From NCBI GenBank assembly GCA_038212095.1, contig JBBQUW010000014.1, positions 1 through 64,000 on the forward strand: a stretch of DNA of 64,000 bases, written 5' to 3'. Origin of the DNA: JAICYJ01 sp038212095. GTDB lineage: Bacteria > Actinomycetota > Thermoleophilia > Gaiellales > JAICJC01. Shown piece after piece: positions 37,241 through 44,897 of this stretch; position 1 is the stretch's first letter, and every line of letters begins with the position of its first letter. The position numbers and the translations under genes were made by a program. The notes below the pieces were generated by a model that was not told where the DNA came from, did no database searches, and saw only the letters and a program-made list of their open reading frames with translations.

Positions 37241-37264
37241 GCTGATACCATATTAGCATGCTAA
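37238..37264. promoter_or_regulatory. Palindromic operator candidate between the divergent his operons
   Basis: Two interleaved symmetric elements: a perfect 12-base palindrome TTAGCATGCTAA (37253-37264) and an inverted repeat CATGCTGATA / TATTAGCATG (37238-37247 and 37251-37260, nine of ten matched). They overlap the -10 region and start of the regulator gene and lie 14 bases before hisA. Best explained as the site of the adjacent YerC-type regulator. Confidence 0.6.
37247..37252 (-). promoter_or_regulatory. Putative -10 element for the regulator-hisG operon
   Basis: TATGGT on the minus strand, six bases before ATG 37240, inside the palindromic region. Confidence 0.5.
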
Positions 37265-37277
37265 CACGACGAGTCGC

Positions 37278-38036
37278 TTGGTGAACATCTCCTCAGCCGT
37301 CGCGATCCCGGCCATCGACCTGCTGGACGGACGCGTTGTGCGCCTGCGGCAGGGCAGCTATCAGCACGCCACCGAGTACGACCTCGATCCGGAGCGAGTG
37401 GCGGCCGGCTACGCCGAGCAGGGCGCAACGTTGCTGCATGTGATCGACCTGTCAGCCGCACGCGACGGCCGGCGGCCGTCGCGCCACGCGGCTCTCCTGC
37501 GTCGGCTGGTGGACGGCTGCGGGATGGCGGTGCAGGTGGGCGGGGGCATCCGCAGCCGTTCAGACGCGCTGGCCACTCTCGAGCTGGGCGTCGCCCGCGT
37601 GCTGGTCGGCACGCTGGCCGTGCGGGAGCCGCAGGTCGTTGGTGAGCTGGCGACCGAGACGGCGCGGGTGGCCGTGGCGGCCGACGTCCGCCACGCCACC
37701 GTTCGTACGGCCGGATGGCTGGAGGACACGGGCCTGCCCGCGGCCGCCTTCGTGCAGCTGCTGGCAGCGGCCGGCGTGCGCGACTTCCTGGTCACGTCGA
37801 TCGAGCGCGACGGCACCGGCGATGGCCCCGACACCCGGCTGCTCGACGAGCTGCGACCGTTGGTGCCCGGTCTGTTGCTGGCCGCCGGCGGTATCGGATC
37901 GCTGGCCGACGTTCGCGCCGCGGCAGAATCGGGCGCGGACGGGATCGTGATCGGGCGCGCGCTCTACGAGGGCGTGCTGACGGTGGCGGAGGCCTCGGCC
38001 TCGCTGCGCAGTTCACCCACCGAGAGCCCCTCGTAG
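37278..38036 (+). CDS. hisA: ProFAR isomerase HisA
   Basis: Isomerises ProFAR to PRFAR, the step before HisHF. TIM barrel of about 252 residues with the catalytic Asp in PAIDLLDGRVVRL, VQVGGGIRS, the second Asp in AADVRHATV, and LAAGGIGSLAD. It could be a dual HisA/TrpF (PriA), as in many actinobacteria, but that cannot be decided here. Starts at TTG 37278 or GTG 37281, divergent from the rest of the pathway. Its last 73 bases overlap the convergent NodB-type gene. Confidence 0.93.
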   Translation: MVNISSAVAIPAIDLLDGRVVRLRQGSYQHATEYDLDPERVAAGYAEQGATLLHVIDLSAARDGRRPSRHAALLRRLVDGCGMAVQVGGGIRSRSDALATLELGVARVLVGTLAVREPQVVGELATETARVAVAADVRHATVRTAGWLEDTGLPAAAFVQLLAAAGVRDFLVTSIERDGTGDGPDTRLLDELRPLVPGLLLAAGGIGSLADVRAAAESGADGIVIGRALYEGVLTVAEASASLRSSPTESPS

Positions 38037-39823
38037 CTGAGGAAGAAGAAGCCCAGCCCGACGCCCAGCAGAGCCTCGATCAGCTGCAGGCCGATCGAGA
38101 AGTTGATCGCCACGTTGGTGGGCACGTTGTAGGCCTGCAGGGCGGTGTAGGTCGCGCCCTGGAACACCACCAGGTTGCCGGGCACGATCGGAAACAGCCC
38201 CACCAGGTTCGATGCCAGGAACACCAGGCCGGCGCCGCCCACGCCCTCGTGGATGCCGTAGGCGTCGAGCGCCCACAGGATGCCCAGCATCTGAGCCAGC
38301 CACGACCCGGTCGAGGTGAGCAGTCCCCACGCAAGCAGCTTGGGGCGGCGCAGGATCGCTTGGCCCTGGCGCATCGCGAGCGAGAACGCCGTCAGGCTGA
38401 TGCCCAGCAGGTGCCACCAGTGCTCCATCGGATCCTTCCCGGTGGGCACCTGGCGGCGGCGGTAGCGGGCGTAGAGCTCGATCGAGGCAGCCGCCACCGC
38501 GATCACGAGCACGACGCCGACCAGCACCAGCAGCAGCTTGGTCGCCCAGCCCGGGATCGAGACGAACACCGTGATGCCAAACAGCACCGCGATCAACGTC
38601 ACGCCGGACAGCAGCTGCTCGGTGACGAGCGTGCCGACCAGCGTCGGCAGCGGCATCTCGACCCCGCGTACGGCGAGCTTGCGCCGCAGCACCGAGATCC
38701 GGGCCACCTCGCCCAGGCGGGCGAACAGCACCGTGTTCAACAGGAAGCCGATGAAGATCGCCGGCACCACCTCCGAGAAGCGCACGTTCAGGTCGCCATC
38801 CCCGTCCGGATTGGGCACCGCGTCGATGGCGGCCTTCCAGGTCAGTGCCTTCGCCCCCACCGAGATCAGGTTGGCGGTCAGCGCTGCCAGCACGAGCGCC
38901 GGGTTGGCGTCCGTGATCACGCCGGCGATCGCCTTCAGGTCGAGTTTGGTCGAGAGCAGGAATACCCCGGCTGCGATCGCCAGCGCGACCATCGCCGCCC
39001 GCAGCGCGAGCCGCCGGTGAGGACGCAGGTCCGCCGCCAGCTCGGAGATGGTGACCAGTTCGATCCCGTCCCGCTTTGCCGCCGCGAGGATCTCGGGCAG
39101 CGCCTCGACCGTCTGGTGGCGGTCGTCACCGGCGCCGGAGCCGTCTGCGTCGTGCAGCAGGATGATCGCGCCCGGCCGCAGTTTCGCCACGCTGCGGGCC
39201 ACGATCCGGTCGACGCCCGGCTTGGCCGTATCCCATACGCCGGCCGTCCAGCCCACGACGCTGTAGCCGAGCCGCCGCGCGACGGGTACCAGGAATGGGC
39301 TGCGGAAGCCGTGCGGGGCGCGGAACAGCGGCGTCGGCTCGCCGCCGGTGGCGTGCAGCACCGCCTCGTCCAGTGCCCGTAGCTGCCGTGCGATCTCGGT
39401 CGGCCCCTGGAAGGTGAGCAACCCGTGGTCGTCGCCGTGGCTGGCCACCTCGTGCCCCTCGGCCACGATTCGGCTGGTGATCTCGGGGTGGGCGCGGACG
39501 TGCCGCCCCAGCACGAAGAAGGTCGCGCGCACCCCGGCCGCCGCCAGCGCGTCCAGGATCGGCGGCGTGTGCTCGGCGCTGGGACCGTCGTCGAACGTGA
39601 TCGCGGCCCGCCGCGAGTCGACCCGGCCGTTGCCGATCACGCGGCCGAACAGCCGCGTGTTGGGGGTGAACGCGCCCCACGCGAGCGTGATCGCGGCGAG
39701 CACCGCACCCGCGAACACGGCATCGCCCGGGATGCCGCCCAGCCGCACCGCCAGCATCGCCGCACCGGCCAGCCACGCGGCCGCCAGCGCTACGAAGATG
39801 CTGATGACCTGGCGCTTGCCCAT
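37964..39823 (-). CDS. Polysaccharide deacetylase (NodB) fused to an AglD/YbhN-type membrane domain
   Basis: A 619-residue protein. Residues 5-52 form two membrane helices; residues 70-250 are a NodB deacetylase with ITFDDGPS (Asp-Asp, 78-79), SHGDDH (His-x3-His, 129-133), FRAPHG and LLHDA. Residues about 270-600 form seven or eight membrane segments of the lysylphosphatidylglycerol synthase TM/UPF0104 type (NLISVGAKALTWKAA, LLNTVLFARLGEVAR, GNLVVFQGATYTALQ). Likely acts on envelope glycan or lipid, outside the membrane. It overlaps the upstream GT4 gene by 34 bases and hisA by 73. Confidence 0.88.
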   Translation of the reverse strand: MGKRQVISIFVALAAAWLAGAAMLAVRLGGIPGDAVFAGAVLAAITLAWGAFTPNTRLFGRVIGNGRVDSRRAAITFDDGPSAEHTPPILDALAAAGVRATFFVLGRHVRAHPEITSRIVAEGHEVASHGDDHGLLTFQGPTEIARQLRALDEAVLHATGGEPTPLFRAPHGFRSPFLVPVARRLGYSVVGWTAGVWDTAKPGVDRIVARSVAKLRPGAIILLHDADGSGAGDDRHQTVEALPEILAAAKRDGIELVTISELAADLRPHRRLALRAAMVALAIAAGVFLLSTKLDLKAIAGVITDANPALVLAALTANLISVGAKALTWKAAIDAVPNPDGDGDLNVRFSEVVPAIFIGFLLNTVLFARLGEVARISVLRRKLAVRGVEMPLPTLVGTLVTEQLLSGVTLIAVLFGITVFVSIPGWATKLLLVLVGVVLVIAVAAASIELYARYRRRQVPTGKDPMEHWWHLLGISLTAFSLAMRQGQAILRRPKLLAWGLLTSTGSWLAQMLGILWALDAYGIHEGVGGAGLVFLASNLVGLFPIVPGNLVVFQGATYTALQAYNVPTNVAINFSIGLQLIEALLGVGLGFFFLSYEGLSVGELRSEAEASATVSTPS

Positions 39824-40992
39824 GCCGGTCGTCGCCCCGCTATCAGGTCGGAGTAGTAGGTCTCGAGCTTTTCGCCCACGCGCGGCCAGGCATACTGCTC
39901 GAGCGCGGTACGCCTTCCCTCTGCGGCCATCTGCGTCCGCTGCTCGGGGTTGTCCAGCAGTGACCGCAGCGCCTCGGCGAACCGTTCAGGCGACTTGGCC
40001 GGGTGCACCAGGTATCCCTGCCGGCCGTGCTCCATCAGCAGCTGGAAGCCGCTGATGCGGCTGGCGGCGACCGCCCGGCCGCAGCTCATCGCCTCCAGCA
40101 GCACCATCCCGAACGAGGCACGGTCGCAGGGTGTGCAGAACACGTCGCCGCTGACCAGATAGTTCGGCCGGCTGCGGTTGAGCCGGCCGGCGAAGTGGAC
40201 GTACGGCCGCGCCTCGTCGCTGATCATCCGGTCGTACAGCGGCCGCAGCGGGCCGTCACCGACCACGATCAGACGCACCTGCGGCCCCCGCTCGGCGAAC
40301 AGCAGCTGGTGCGCCTGGATCATCGTGTCGACGCCGTTTCGCGGGTCGAAGCGGCCGACGAACACGATGTTCTGGTGGTCGCCGAGTAGCTCCGGCACCG
40401 GCTCGGCGGCCGGCGTGAAGTGATCCGTGTCGATGCCGTTGGGGATGACGTCGTAGGCGTAGGGGAAGTACGGCGTGAGCGAGCCGATGCAGGCCTCGCT
40501 GACGCAGATGCGGCCGTCCAGCCGTTCGATCGCCGGCCGGATCCACTCGGCCTCGATGTCCATGCCCAGTGTCTGGGGGAACACGCTGTGGAACGTCGCC
40601 ACAGACAGCGCGTCGTCGGGCGTGTGGTCGATCGCCCAGGCCGGAAACGGTGGGTTGTACGGCGCGTGCACGTGCACCACGTCGAAGCCGCGCTCACGGA
40701 AGAACGCCCCCAGCCGACGGCCCAGCCACGGGCCGATGGTGTGCGTCGTCTCGGCTCCGTTGCCCCACTTGGGCATGTAGAGCCGCAGCGCGGTACCCAT
40801 GCGTGCGATCTCGAAGGTCGGCTCAGGAACGGTCATCGAGTCGTCCTGCACCGACGCCGGCTGCAGCAGGCGGCCCGTGACTACGGTCACGTCGTGGCCG
40901 AGCGCCGCCAGGCTGCGTGCCTGGCCGTCGACGTGCTCGGTGATGCCTCCCAGCGAGGGGTAGTAGAAATCGGTGACGATCGCGATCCGCAC
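39790..40992 (-). CDS. GT4-family glycosyltransferase (PimA/PimB-like)
   Basis: A 400-residue GT-B enzyme. N-terminal half: IVTDFYYPSLGGITEHVDG and VHVHAPYNPPFPAWAI; C-terminal half: VIPNGIDTDHF, IVFVGRFDPRNGVDTMI and the donor motif DRASFGMVLLEAMSCGRAV (E-x7-E). Substrate unknown: glycolipid mannosylation or, speculatively, sulfoquinovosyl transfer are options. GTG 40992 has TACCAT seven bases upstream, predicting a leaderless mRNA. First gene of an operon with the deacetylase fusion. Confidence 0.9.
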   Translation of the reverse strand: MRIAIVTDFYYPSLGGITEHVDGQARSLAALGHDVTVVTGRLLQPASVQDDSMTVPEPTFEIARMGTALRLYMPKWGNGAETTHTIGPWLGRRLGAFFRERGFDVVHVHAPYNPPFPAWAIDHTPDDALSVATFHSVFPQTLGMDIEAEWIRPAIERLDGRICVSEACIGSLTPYFPYAYDVIPNGIDTDHFTPAAEPVPELLGDHQNIVFVGRFDPRNGVDTMIQAHQLLFAERGPQVRLIVVGDGPLRPLYDRMISDEARPYVHFAGRLNRSRPNYLVSGDVFCTPCDRASFGMVLLEAMSCGRAVAASRISGFQLLMEHGRQGYLVHPAKSPERFAEALRSLLDNPEQRTQMAAEGRRTALEQYAWPRVGEKLETYYSDLIAGRRPAWASARSSASS

Positions 40993-40999
40993 GGCGGTG

Positions 41000-41005
41000 A
41001 TGGTA
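41000..41005 (-). promoter_or_regulatory. Putative -10 element for the GT4 gene
   Basis: TACCAT on the minus strand, seven bases before GTG 40992. Confidence 0.45.
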
Positions 41006-41019
41006 CCCGGTTGCCGCCT

Positions 41020-41046
41020 CTGGCACTCCCGCGGCCACTGTGCCAG
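41020..41046. promoter_or_regulatory. CIRCE-like inverted repeat before the FmdB-type gene
   Basis: CTGGCACTC - nine bases - CTGTGCCAG. The outer seven bases of each arm are perfectly symmetric, and length and nine-base loop equal the HrcA operator CIRCE (TTAGCACTC-N9-GAGTGCTAA); the inner two bases of the right arm differ. It lies just upstream of the -10 box at 41067. Confidence 0.45.
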
Positions 41047-41066
41047 ACCACCTCCGGATGCCCTGG

Positions 41067-41072
41067 TAGAAT
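41067..41072 (+). promoter_or_regulatory. Putative -10 element for the FmdB-type gene
   Basis: TAGAAT, five of six matches to TATAAT, ten bases before ATG 41083. Confidence 0.5.
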
Positions 41073-41082
41073 TGGCGTCAGG

Positions 41083-41445
41083 ATGCCGATTTACGAGTAC
41101 CGCTGCACGAACGACCACCGCTTCGAGGTGTTGCAGAAGTTCGCAGACGAGGCGCTCACCGAGTGCGAGGTCTGCGGTGCGCCCGCCCAGCGCGTGCTTC
41201 ACCCGGTGGCGATCCACTTCAAGGGCTCCGGCTTCTACTCCACCGACTACGGTCGCGGCAAGAAGTCCGCAGCCTCGGAGGCCCGCAGCGACGCTGGGCC
41301 GAGCTCCGACGGCGGCTCGTCCAAGGACGGAGCGAAGAGCGGCGCCAAGAGCGAGGGTGCCTCGAAAGGCGAGGGTGCCTCGAAGAGCGAGGGTGCCTCG
41401 AAGGGCGACGGCGGCAGCAAGCCGGCCAAGGCCGCCGAGGCCTAG
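41083..41445 (+). CDS. FmdB-family zinc-ribbon protein
   Basis: A 120-residue protein. Residues 1-45 form the FmdB/CxxC_CxxC zinc ribbon: MPIYEYRCTNDHRFEVLQ, then TECEVCGAPAQR; only the first knuckle deviates (single Cys followed by xxxH instead of CxxC). Residues about 60-120 are a Ser/Gly/Lys-rich tail with an exact 18-base tandem repeat. Function of the family is not settled; it was named for a regulator of amide utilisation. A CIRCE-like site upstream hints at stress control. Confidence 0.85.
   Translation: MPIYEYRCTNDHRFEVLQKFADEALTECEVCGAPAQRVLHPVAIHFKGSGFYSTDYGRGKKSAASEARSDAGPSSDGGSSKDGAKSGAKSEGASKGEGASKSEGASKGDGGSKPAKAAEA
41350..41403 (+). repeat. 18-base tandem repeat, three units, in the FmdB-type gene
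   Basis: Units 41350-41367, 41368-41385 and 41386-41403, nearly identical, each (A/G)GCGAGGGTGCCTCGAA(A/G), coding for S/G-E-G-A-S-K. A candidate variable-number repeat; it changes only the length of the disordered tail. Confidence 0.85.
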
Positions 41446-41532
41446 CAGCTGTGGACGGGTACTAGCGGTACTCGACGCCCAGTGAGCTGACGAACCTCGG
41501 CGCGCCATGGCCTCCGGCCAGCTCAGATTGAG

Positions 41533-42726
41533 CTACTTGATCAGACAGCCGGGATCGTAGATCTGGCCTTTGGGCGCCCGCAGCGGCGCCTGCTCGCCGA
41601 GGAACATCTGCACGATGGAGCGGTTCTGGTCGCTGCCCACGATCACGTCCTGGCCACCGATCACCTGCGGTGTTCCGCCCAGATGGCACTCCAGCGTGCG
41701 GCTGGAGCGAAACTTGACCCAGCCGATGCCCAGCATCTCATCCGCCGAGAGGTCGGTGGCCAGCGGGCGGGCGATGTCGCGTCCGATCTGGGGCAGGTTG
41801 AGCAGGCTGCTGAACGAGACCAGCTGGTGGGCGATCGCCTGCATCACGAGCTGCTGGCGGCCGGTGCGGGAGATATCTGAGTCCTGCGGGTTGGTGGTCT
41901 TGCGGATGCGGGCGAAGGCCAGCGCGTTGCGGCCGTTGAGCGTGATCGACCCCTGCGGAAAGTGCCACAGCTTGCCGCCGAACTTCTCGGACGAGTCGAC
42001 CCGGCGCGGGTTGACGATGGTCACGCCTCCCATCGAGTTGATCAGGCTGATGAAGCCCTTGAAGTCGACCAGCACGACGTGGTTGACCTTGAACCCGGTC
42101 AGGTGGTTGATGGTCTTGATCAGCAGCGGCGCGCCGCCGTACGCGAAGGAGGCGTTGATCTTGTCGTCGCCGTGGCCCGCGATCGGCACCCTCAGGTCGC
42201 GTGGGATCGAGAGCAGCGAGATCAGGTGCTTGCCGGGATCCGTGCGCATCAGCAGGATCGAGTCGGCCCGGGCGGTGGTCTTGGCGCCACGGCTGTCGGA
42301 TCCCAGCACCAGCGTCACCTGGGGCGTCGTGATGATGTTGCCGGTGGGGGCAAGCGCCCGTTTTGTGCGGTTGTCCAACCGTGCATTGGCGTTGGCCACC
42401 TCGTTGGAGAACGAGCGGTAGCCGAGATAGAGCCAGAATCCGAACAGCAGCACGACCGCGGCGGTGCCCAGCAGGATGCCCTTCTTCCAGCCCGGCAGCC
42501 AGCGGCGGCGCCGAGGTTGCACCGTCGCCACCCGGCGGCCGGGAAGCGGCGGCTGCGTCCCGTCCATGCGCGGCGCCGGCATGCCCTCGGGCGTTGCCGG
42601 ACGATCGTCCGTGACGGCCGAGGCCGGCCCGCGTCCAAACGAGAAGCGTGCCGCATCGGGATCATCCGCTCGAACGTGCCCGCCGCGGTACACGCGGTAG
42701 GGCTTGGGCCTCTGGTGCTCGGGCAC
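41533..42726 (-). CDS. LytR-CpsA-Psr (LCP) family protein
   Basis: A 397-residue protein that likely transfers lipid-linked glycans to the cell wall. A long cytoplasmic N-terminus (1-80), one membrane helix (about 84-104), then the LCP domain with LVLGSDSRG, ARADSILLMR, LSIPRDLRV, DKINASFAYGG and the GRNALAFARIRKT block containing conserved Arg residues. GTG 42726 has TAACAT nine bases upstream. Divergent from the ROK kinase. An 87-base gap separates its end from the FmdB-type gene, with no clear terminator. Confidence 0.92.
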   Translation of the reverse strand: MPEHQRPKPYRVYRGGHVRADDPDAARFSFGRGPASAVTDDRPATPEGMPAPRMDGTQPPLPGRRVATVQPRRRRWLPGWKKGILLGTAAVVLLFGFWLYLGYRSFSNEVANANARLDNRTKRALAPTGNIITTPQVTLVLGSDSRGAKTTARADSILLMRTDPGKHLISLLSIPRDLRVPIAGHGDDKINASFAYGGAPLLIKTINHLTGFKVNHVVLVDFKGFISLINSMGGVTIVNPRRVDSSEKFGGKLWHFPQGSITLNGRNALAFARIRKTTNPQDSDISRTGRQQLVMQAIAHQLVSFSSLLNLPQIGRDIARPLATDLSADEMLGIGWVKFRSSRTLECHLGGTPQVIGGQDVIVGSDQNRSIVQMFLGEQAPLRAPKGQIYDPGCLIK

Positions 42727-42734
42727 GACCCTGT

Positions 42735-42740
42735 TATGTT
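42735..42740 (+). promoter_or_regulatory. Putative -10 element for the ROK kinase gene
   Basis: TATGTT, ten bases before GTG 42751; overlaps the minus-strand -10 box of the LCP gene by five bases. Confidence 0.5.
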
Positions 42741-42741
42741 A
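42736..42741 (-). promoter_or_regulatory. Putative -10 element for the LCP gene
   Basis: TAACAT on the minus strand, nine bases before GTG 42726, nearly coincident with the plus-strand -10 box. Confidence 0.5.
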
Positions 42742-42750
42742 GCCACGGCC

Positions 42751-43698
42751 GTGACCGATTCCTCCCCCTCACCCGTCGTCGGCATCGACCTTGGCGGCAC
42801 CAGCATCAAGGCGGCGCTGGTCTCGCCCGGCTACGAGATGCTGGCGCGGCACGCGGTGCCCACCGACCTGCGCAGCCAGGCGGCGCTGATGGATGCGATC
42901 GAGCGGGTGGTCGAGACGGTGTCGGGCGGCCAGGCGCGCGCGGTCGGGTTCGGCCTGCCTTCGCAGATCGACCAGCGGGCGGGGCGGGTGCTGGACTCGA
43001 CCAACGTGCCGCTCGAGAACCTCGACTTCAAGCACGAGATGTCGCGCCGGCTGGGCGTGCCGGTCGCGATCGACAACGACGCCAACGTCGCCTGCCTGGC
43101 CGAGGTGCGGATCGGTGCCGCCCGCGGCGCCCGCGACGTGGTGATGCTGACGCTGGGCACCGGCGTGGGCGGCGGCCTCGTGCTGGACGGCAACCTCTAC
43201 CGCGGCTCGATCGGCGCCGGCGGCGAGCTGGGGCACATGTCGATCGACGAGAACGGGCCGCCCTGCCAGGGGCACTGCCCTGGCCGAGGCTGCCTCGAGG
43301 TGCTGGCATCGGCCACCGGCGTGATGTCGGCCGCGCAGCGGATCGCGGACGAGCAGCCGCACGGCTCGCTGGCCGCGGCCCGCGGCCGCGGCGACGATCT
43401 GGACGCGCGCCACGTGATCGGGTGGGCCCAAGCCGGTGATGCCGAAGCGCGCCAGGTGCTGGAGGTCGTGGGGCGGCATCTCGGTGTCGGCATCGCCAAC
43501 TACGTCAACATCTTCAATCCCGAGCTGGTGGTGATCGGTGGCGGCATAAGTTCGGCCGGCGAGCTGCTGCTGGGCCCGGCGCGTGACGAGTACCAGCGGC
43601 GGGTGCTGCGGGCGACCGGCACCGCCCGTGTCGTGGTCGCCGCGCTCGGCAACGATGCCGGCGTGCTGGGTGCGGCCGCGTTGCTGCTCGATGACTGA
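42751..43698 (+). CDS. ROK-family sugar kinase, probable glucokinase
   Basis: About 315 residues. ATP motif GIDLGGTSIKAAL, sugar-binding DNDANVACLAE, GTGVGGGLVLDG, EXGH-type ELGHMSID and the ROK zinc site CQGHCPGRGCLE. This pattern is typical of actinobacterial glucokinases. Start GTG 42751 is chosen for the -10 element ten bases upstream; ATG 42736 lies in that element. It overlaps rsmI by eight bases. Confidence 0.9.
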   Translation: MTDSSPSPVVGIDLGGTSIKAALVSPGYEMLARHAVPTDLRSQAALMDAIERVVETVSGGQARAVGFGLPSQIDQRAGRVLDSTNVPLENLDFKHEMSRRLGVPVAIDNDANVACLAEVRIGAARGARDVVMLTLGTGVGGGLVLDGNLYRGSIGAGGELGHMSIDENGPPCQGHCPGRGCLEVLASATGVMSAAQRIADEQPHGSLAAARGRGDDLDARHVIGWAQAGDAEARQVLEVVGRHLGVGIANYVNIFNPELVVIGGGISSAGELLLGPARDEYQRRVLRATGTARVVVAALGNDAGVLGAAALLLDD

Positions 43699-44527
43699 GG
43701 CCGGCGCGATCGTCGCTCCGCCGGGCGCGCTGCTCGTCTGCGCGACGCCGATCGGCAACCTGGGCGATGTCACGCTGCGGGTGCTGGAGGAGCTGCGGCG
43801 AGCGGCCGTCGCAGCCTGTGAAGACACCCGTCGCTCACGCGTGCTGCTGGAGCGCCACGGCATCGCGCTGCCGCTGGTGGCGCTGCACGAGCACAACGAG
43901 CGCGCCCAGATCCCCGCTCTGCTATCGCGGATCGTGGCCGGCGAACGCGTCTGCCTGCTGACCGACGCCGGCATGCCGGCTGTGTCCGATCCGGGTGCGC
44001 TCTTGATCCGCGCCGCGCTCGACCAGGGGCTTGAGGTGGCCGTGCTGCCGGGAGCCTCGGCCGCCGTATCGGCGCTGGTGGCATCCGGCATGGCCGGCGG
44101 CGGCTTCGTCTTCGCCGGCTTTCTGCCGCGCACTGCCGGCGGCATCACTGCGCTGCTGATGCGGCTCGACGCGGCCGGTCTGCCGCTGGTCGCGTTCGAG
44201 TCCGCCCGCCGCCTGCCCGCCACCCTCGCCCGCTTGGCGGCGCTGGACGCCGATCGCCCCGTCGCCGTCTGCCGCGAGCTGACCAAGCTCCACGAGCAGG
44301 TCGCGCGGGGCAGCGCAGCCGAGCTGGCCGAGCAGTTCGTCTCGCCGCCCAAGGGCGAGATCACCCTGGTGCTGGGCGCCCGCGAGCAGGCGCCCGCCGC
44401 CCTGCCCGATCAGGTGCTGCTGGCCGAGCTGGCCGCCGCCCTGGGCGCAAAGCGCGCCTCGGCGCTGGCCGCCCAGCTGAGCGGACTGCCGCGGAACCGG
44501 ATCTACGCCGCGATCACTTCGCGCTGA
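43691..44527 (+). CDS. rsmI: 16S rRNA C1402 2'-O-methyltransferase RsmI
   Basis: SAM-dependent methyltransferase of the tetrapyrrole-methylase fold, 278 residues. Blocks: LVCATPIGNLGDVTLRVLE, CEDTRRSRVLLERHG, LLTDAGMPAVSDPGALLI, VLPGASAAVSALVASG, FVFAGFLPR, ESARRLPATL and CRELTKLHEQV. ATG 43691 lies within the ROK gene end. Its 3' end overlaps the convergent AbrB-type gene by 14 bases. Confidence 0.95.
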   Translation: MTEAGAIVAPPGALLVCATPIGNLGDVTLRVLEELRRAAVAACEDTRRSRVLLERHGIALPLVALHEHNERAQIPALLSRIVAGERVCLLTDAGMPAVSDPGALLIRAALDQGLEVAVLPGASAAVSALVASGMAGGGFVFAGFLPRTAGGITALLMRLDAAGLPLVAFESARRLPATLARLAALDADRPVAVCRELTKLHEQVARGSAAELAEQFVSPPKGEITLVLGAREQAPAALPDQVLLAELAAALGAKRASALAAQLSGLPRNRIYAAITSR

Positions 44528-44837
44528 CCACGTCGCCGCGCAGCAGCGCTCGGCAGCCTGCGCACACCGCGCGGTCGTGGAAGGTCGTGAGGTCGTCGAG
44601 CGAGGAGCAAAAGACGCAGCGGTCGACCGGCCGTGTCAGCACGACCGAGTCGCCCTGCACGCTTATCTCGATCGGATCACGGTCGTGGATGCCGAGTCGT
44701 TTTCGAATCTCGACCGGGATCACGATCCGGCCCAGCTCGTCGACCCGGCGGACGACCCCGCCCGCCCGCTGAGCCTCGCCGCCGGGTGGAGCCGCGGCCT
44801 CCCTGCTTGCCCTTGCCATCGCATCTCCGCATCGCAT
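44514..44837 (-). CDS. AbrB/SpoVT-type regulator with a C-terminal zinc ribbon
   Basis: A 107-residue or shorter protein (ATG 44837 or 44819). Residues about 28-70 match the Bacillus AbrB DNA-binding domain (GVVRRVDELGRIVIPVEIRK, LGIHDRDPIEI). In place of the AbrB oligomerisation domain, the C-terminus has CVFCSSLDDL and CAGCRALL, two CxxC pairs that probably bind zinc. Likely a transition-state or envelope regulator; targets unknown. Divergent from metG. Confidence 0.88.
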   Translation of the reverse strand: MRCGDAMARASREAAAPPGGEAQRAGGVVRRVDELGRIVIPVEIRKRLGIHDRDPIEISVQGDSVVLTRPVDRCVFCSSLDDLTTFHDRAVCAGCRALLRGDVVSAK

Positions 44838-44852
44838 CGGTAGGATGCGGCC

Positions 44853-44858
44853 AGCATA
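44853..44858 (-). promoter_or_regulatory. Possible -10 element for the AbrB-type gene
   Basis: TATGCT on the minus strand, 15 bases before ATG 44837; would give a short leader. No clear metG -10 box was found in the same spacer. Confidence 0.3.
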
Positions 44859-44897
44859 TCGACCCCGTCATCGATTTGCCAGACAACGTCTTTGAAT

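Noticed and set aside
39790..40992. SqdX/SqdD sulfoquinovosyltransferase
   Set aside because: GT4 motifs are general, and the N-terminal part does not resemble cyanobacterial SqdX as I recall it; kept as unassigned GT4.
41446..41532. Intrinsic terminator between the FmdB-type and LCP genes
   Set aside because: No stable GC stem followed by a T tract could be found; the GGCGCGCC palindrome there has no T run.
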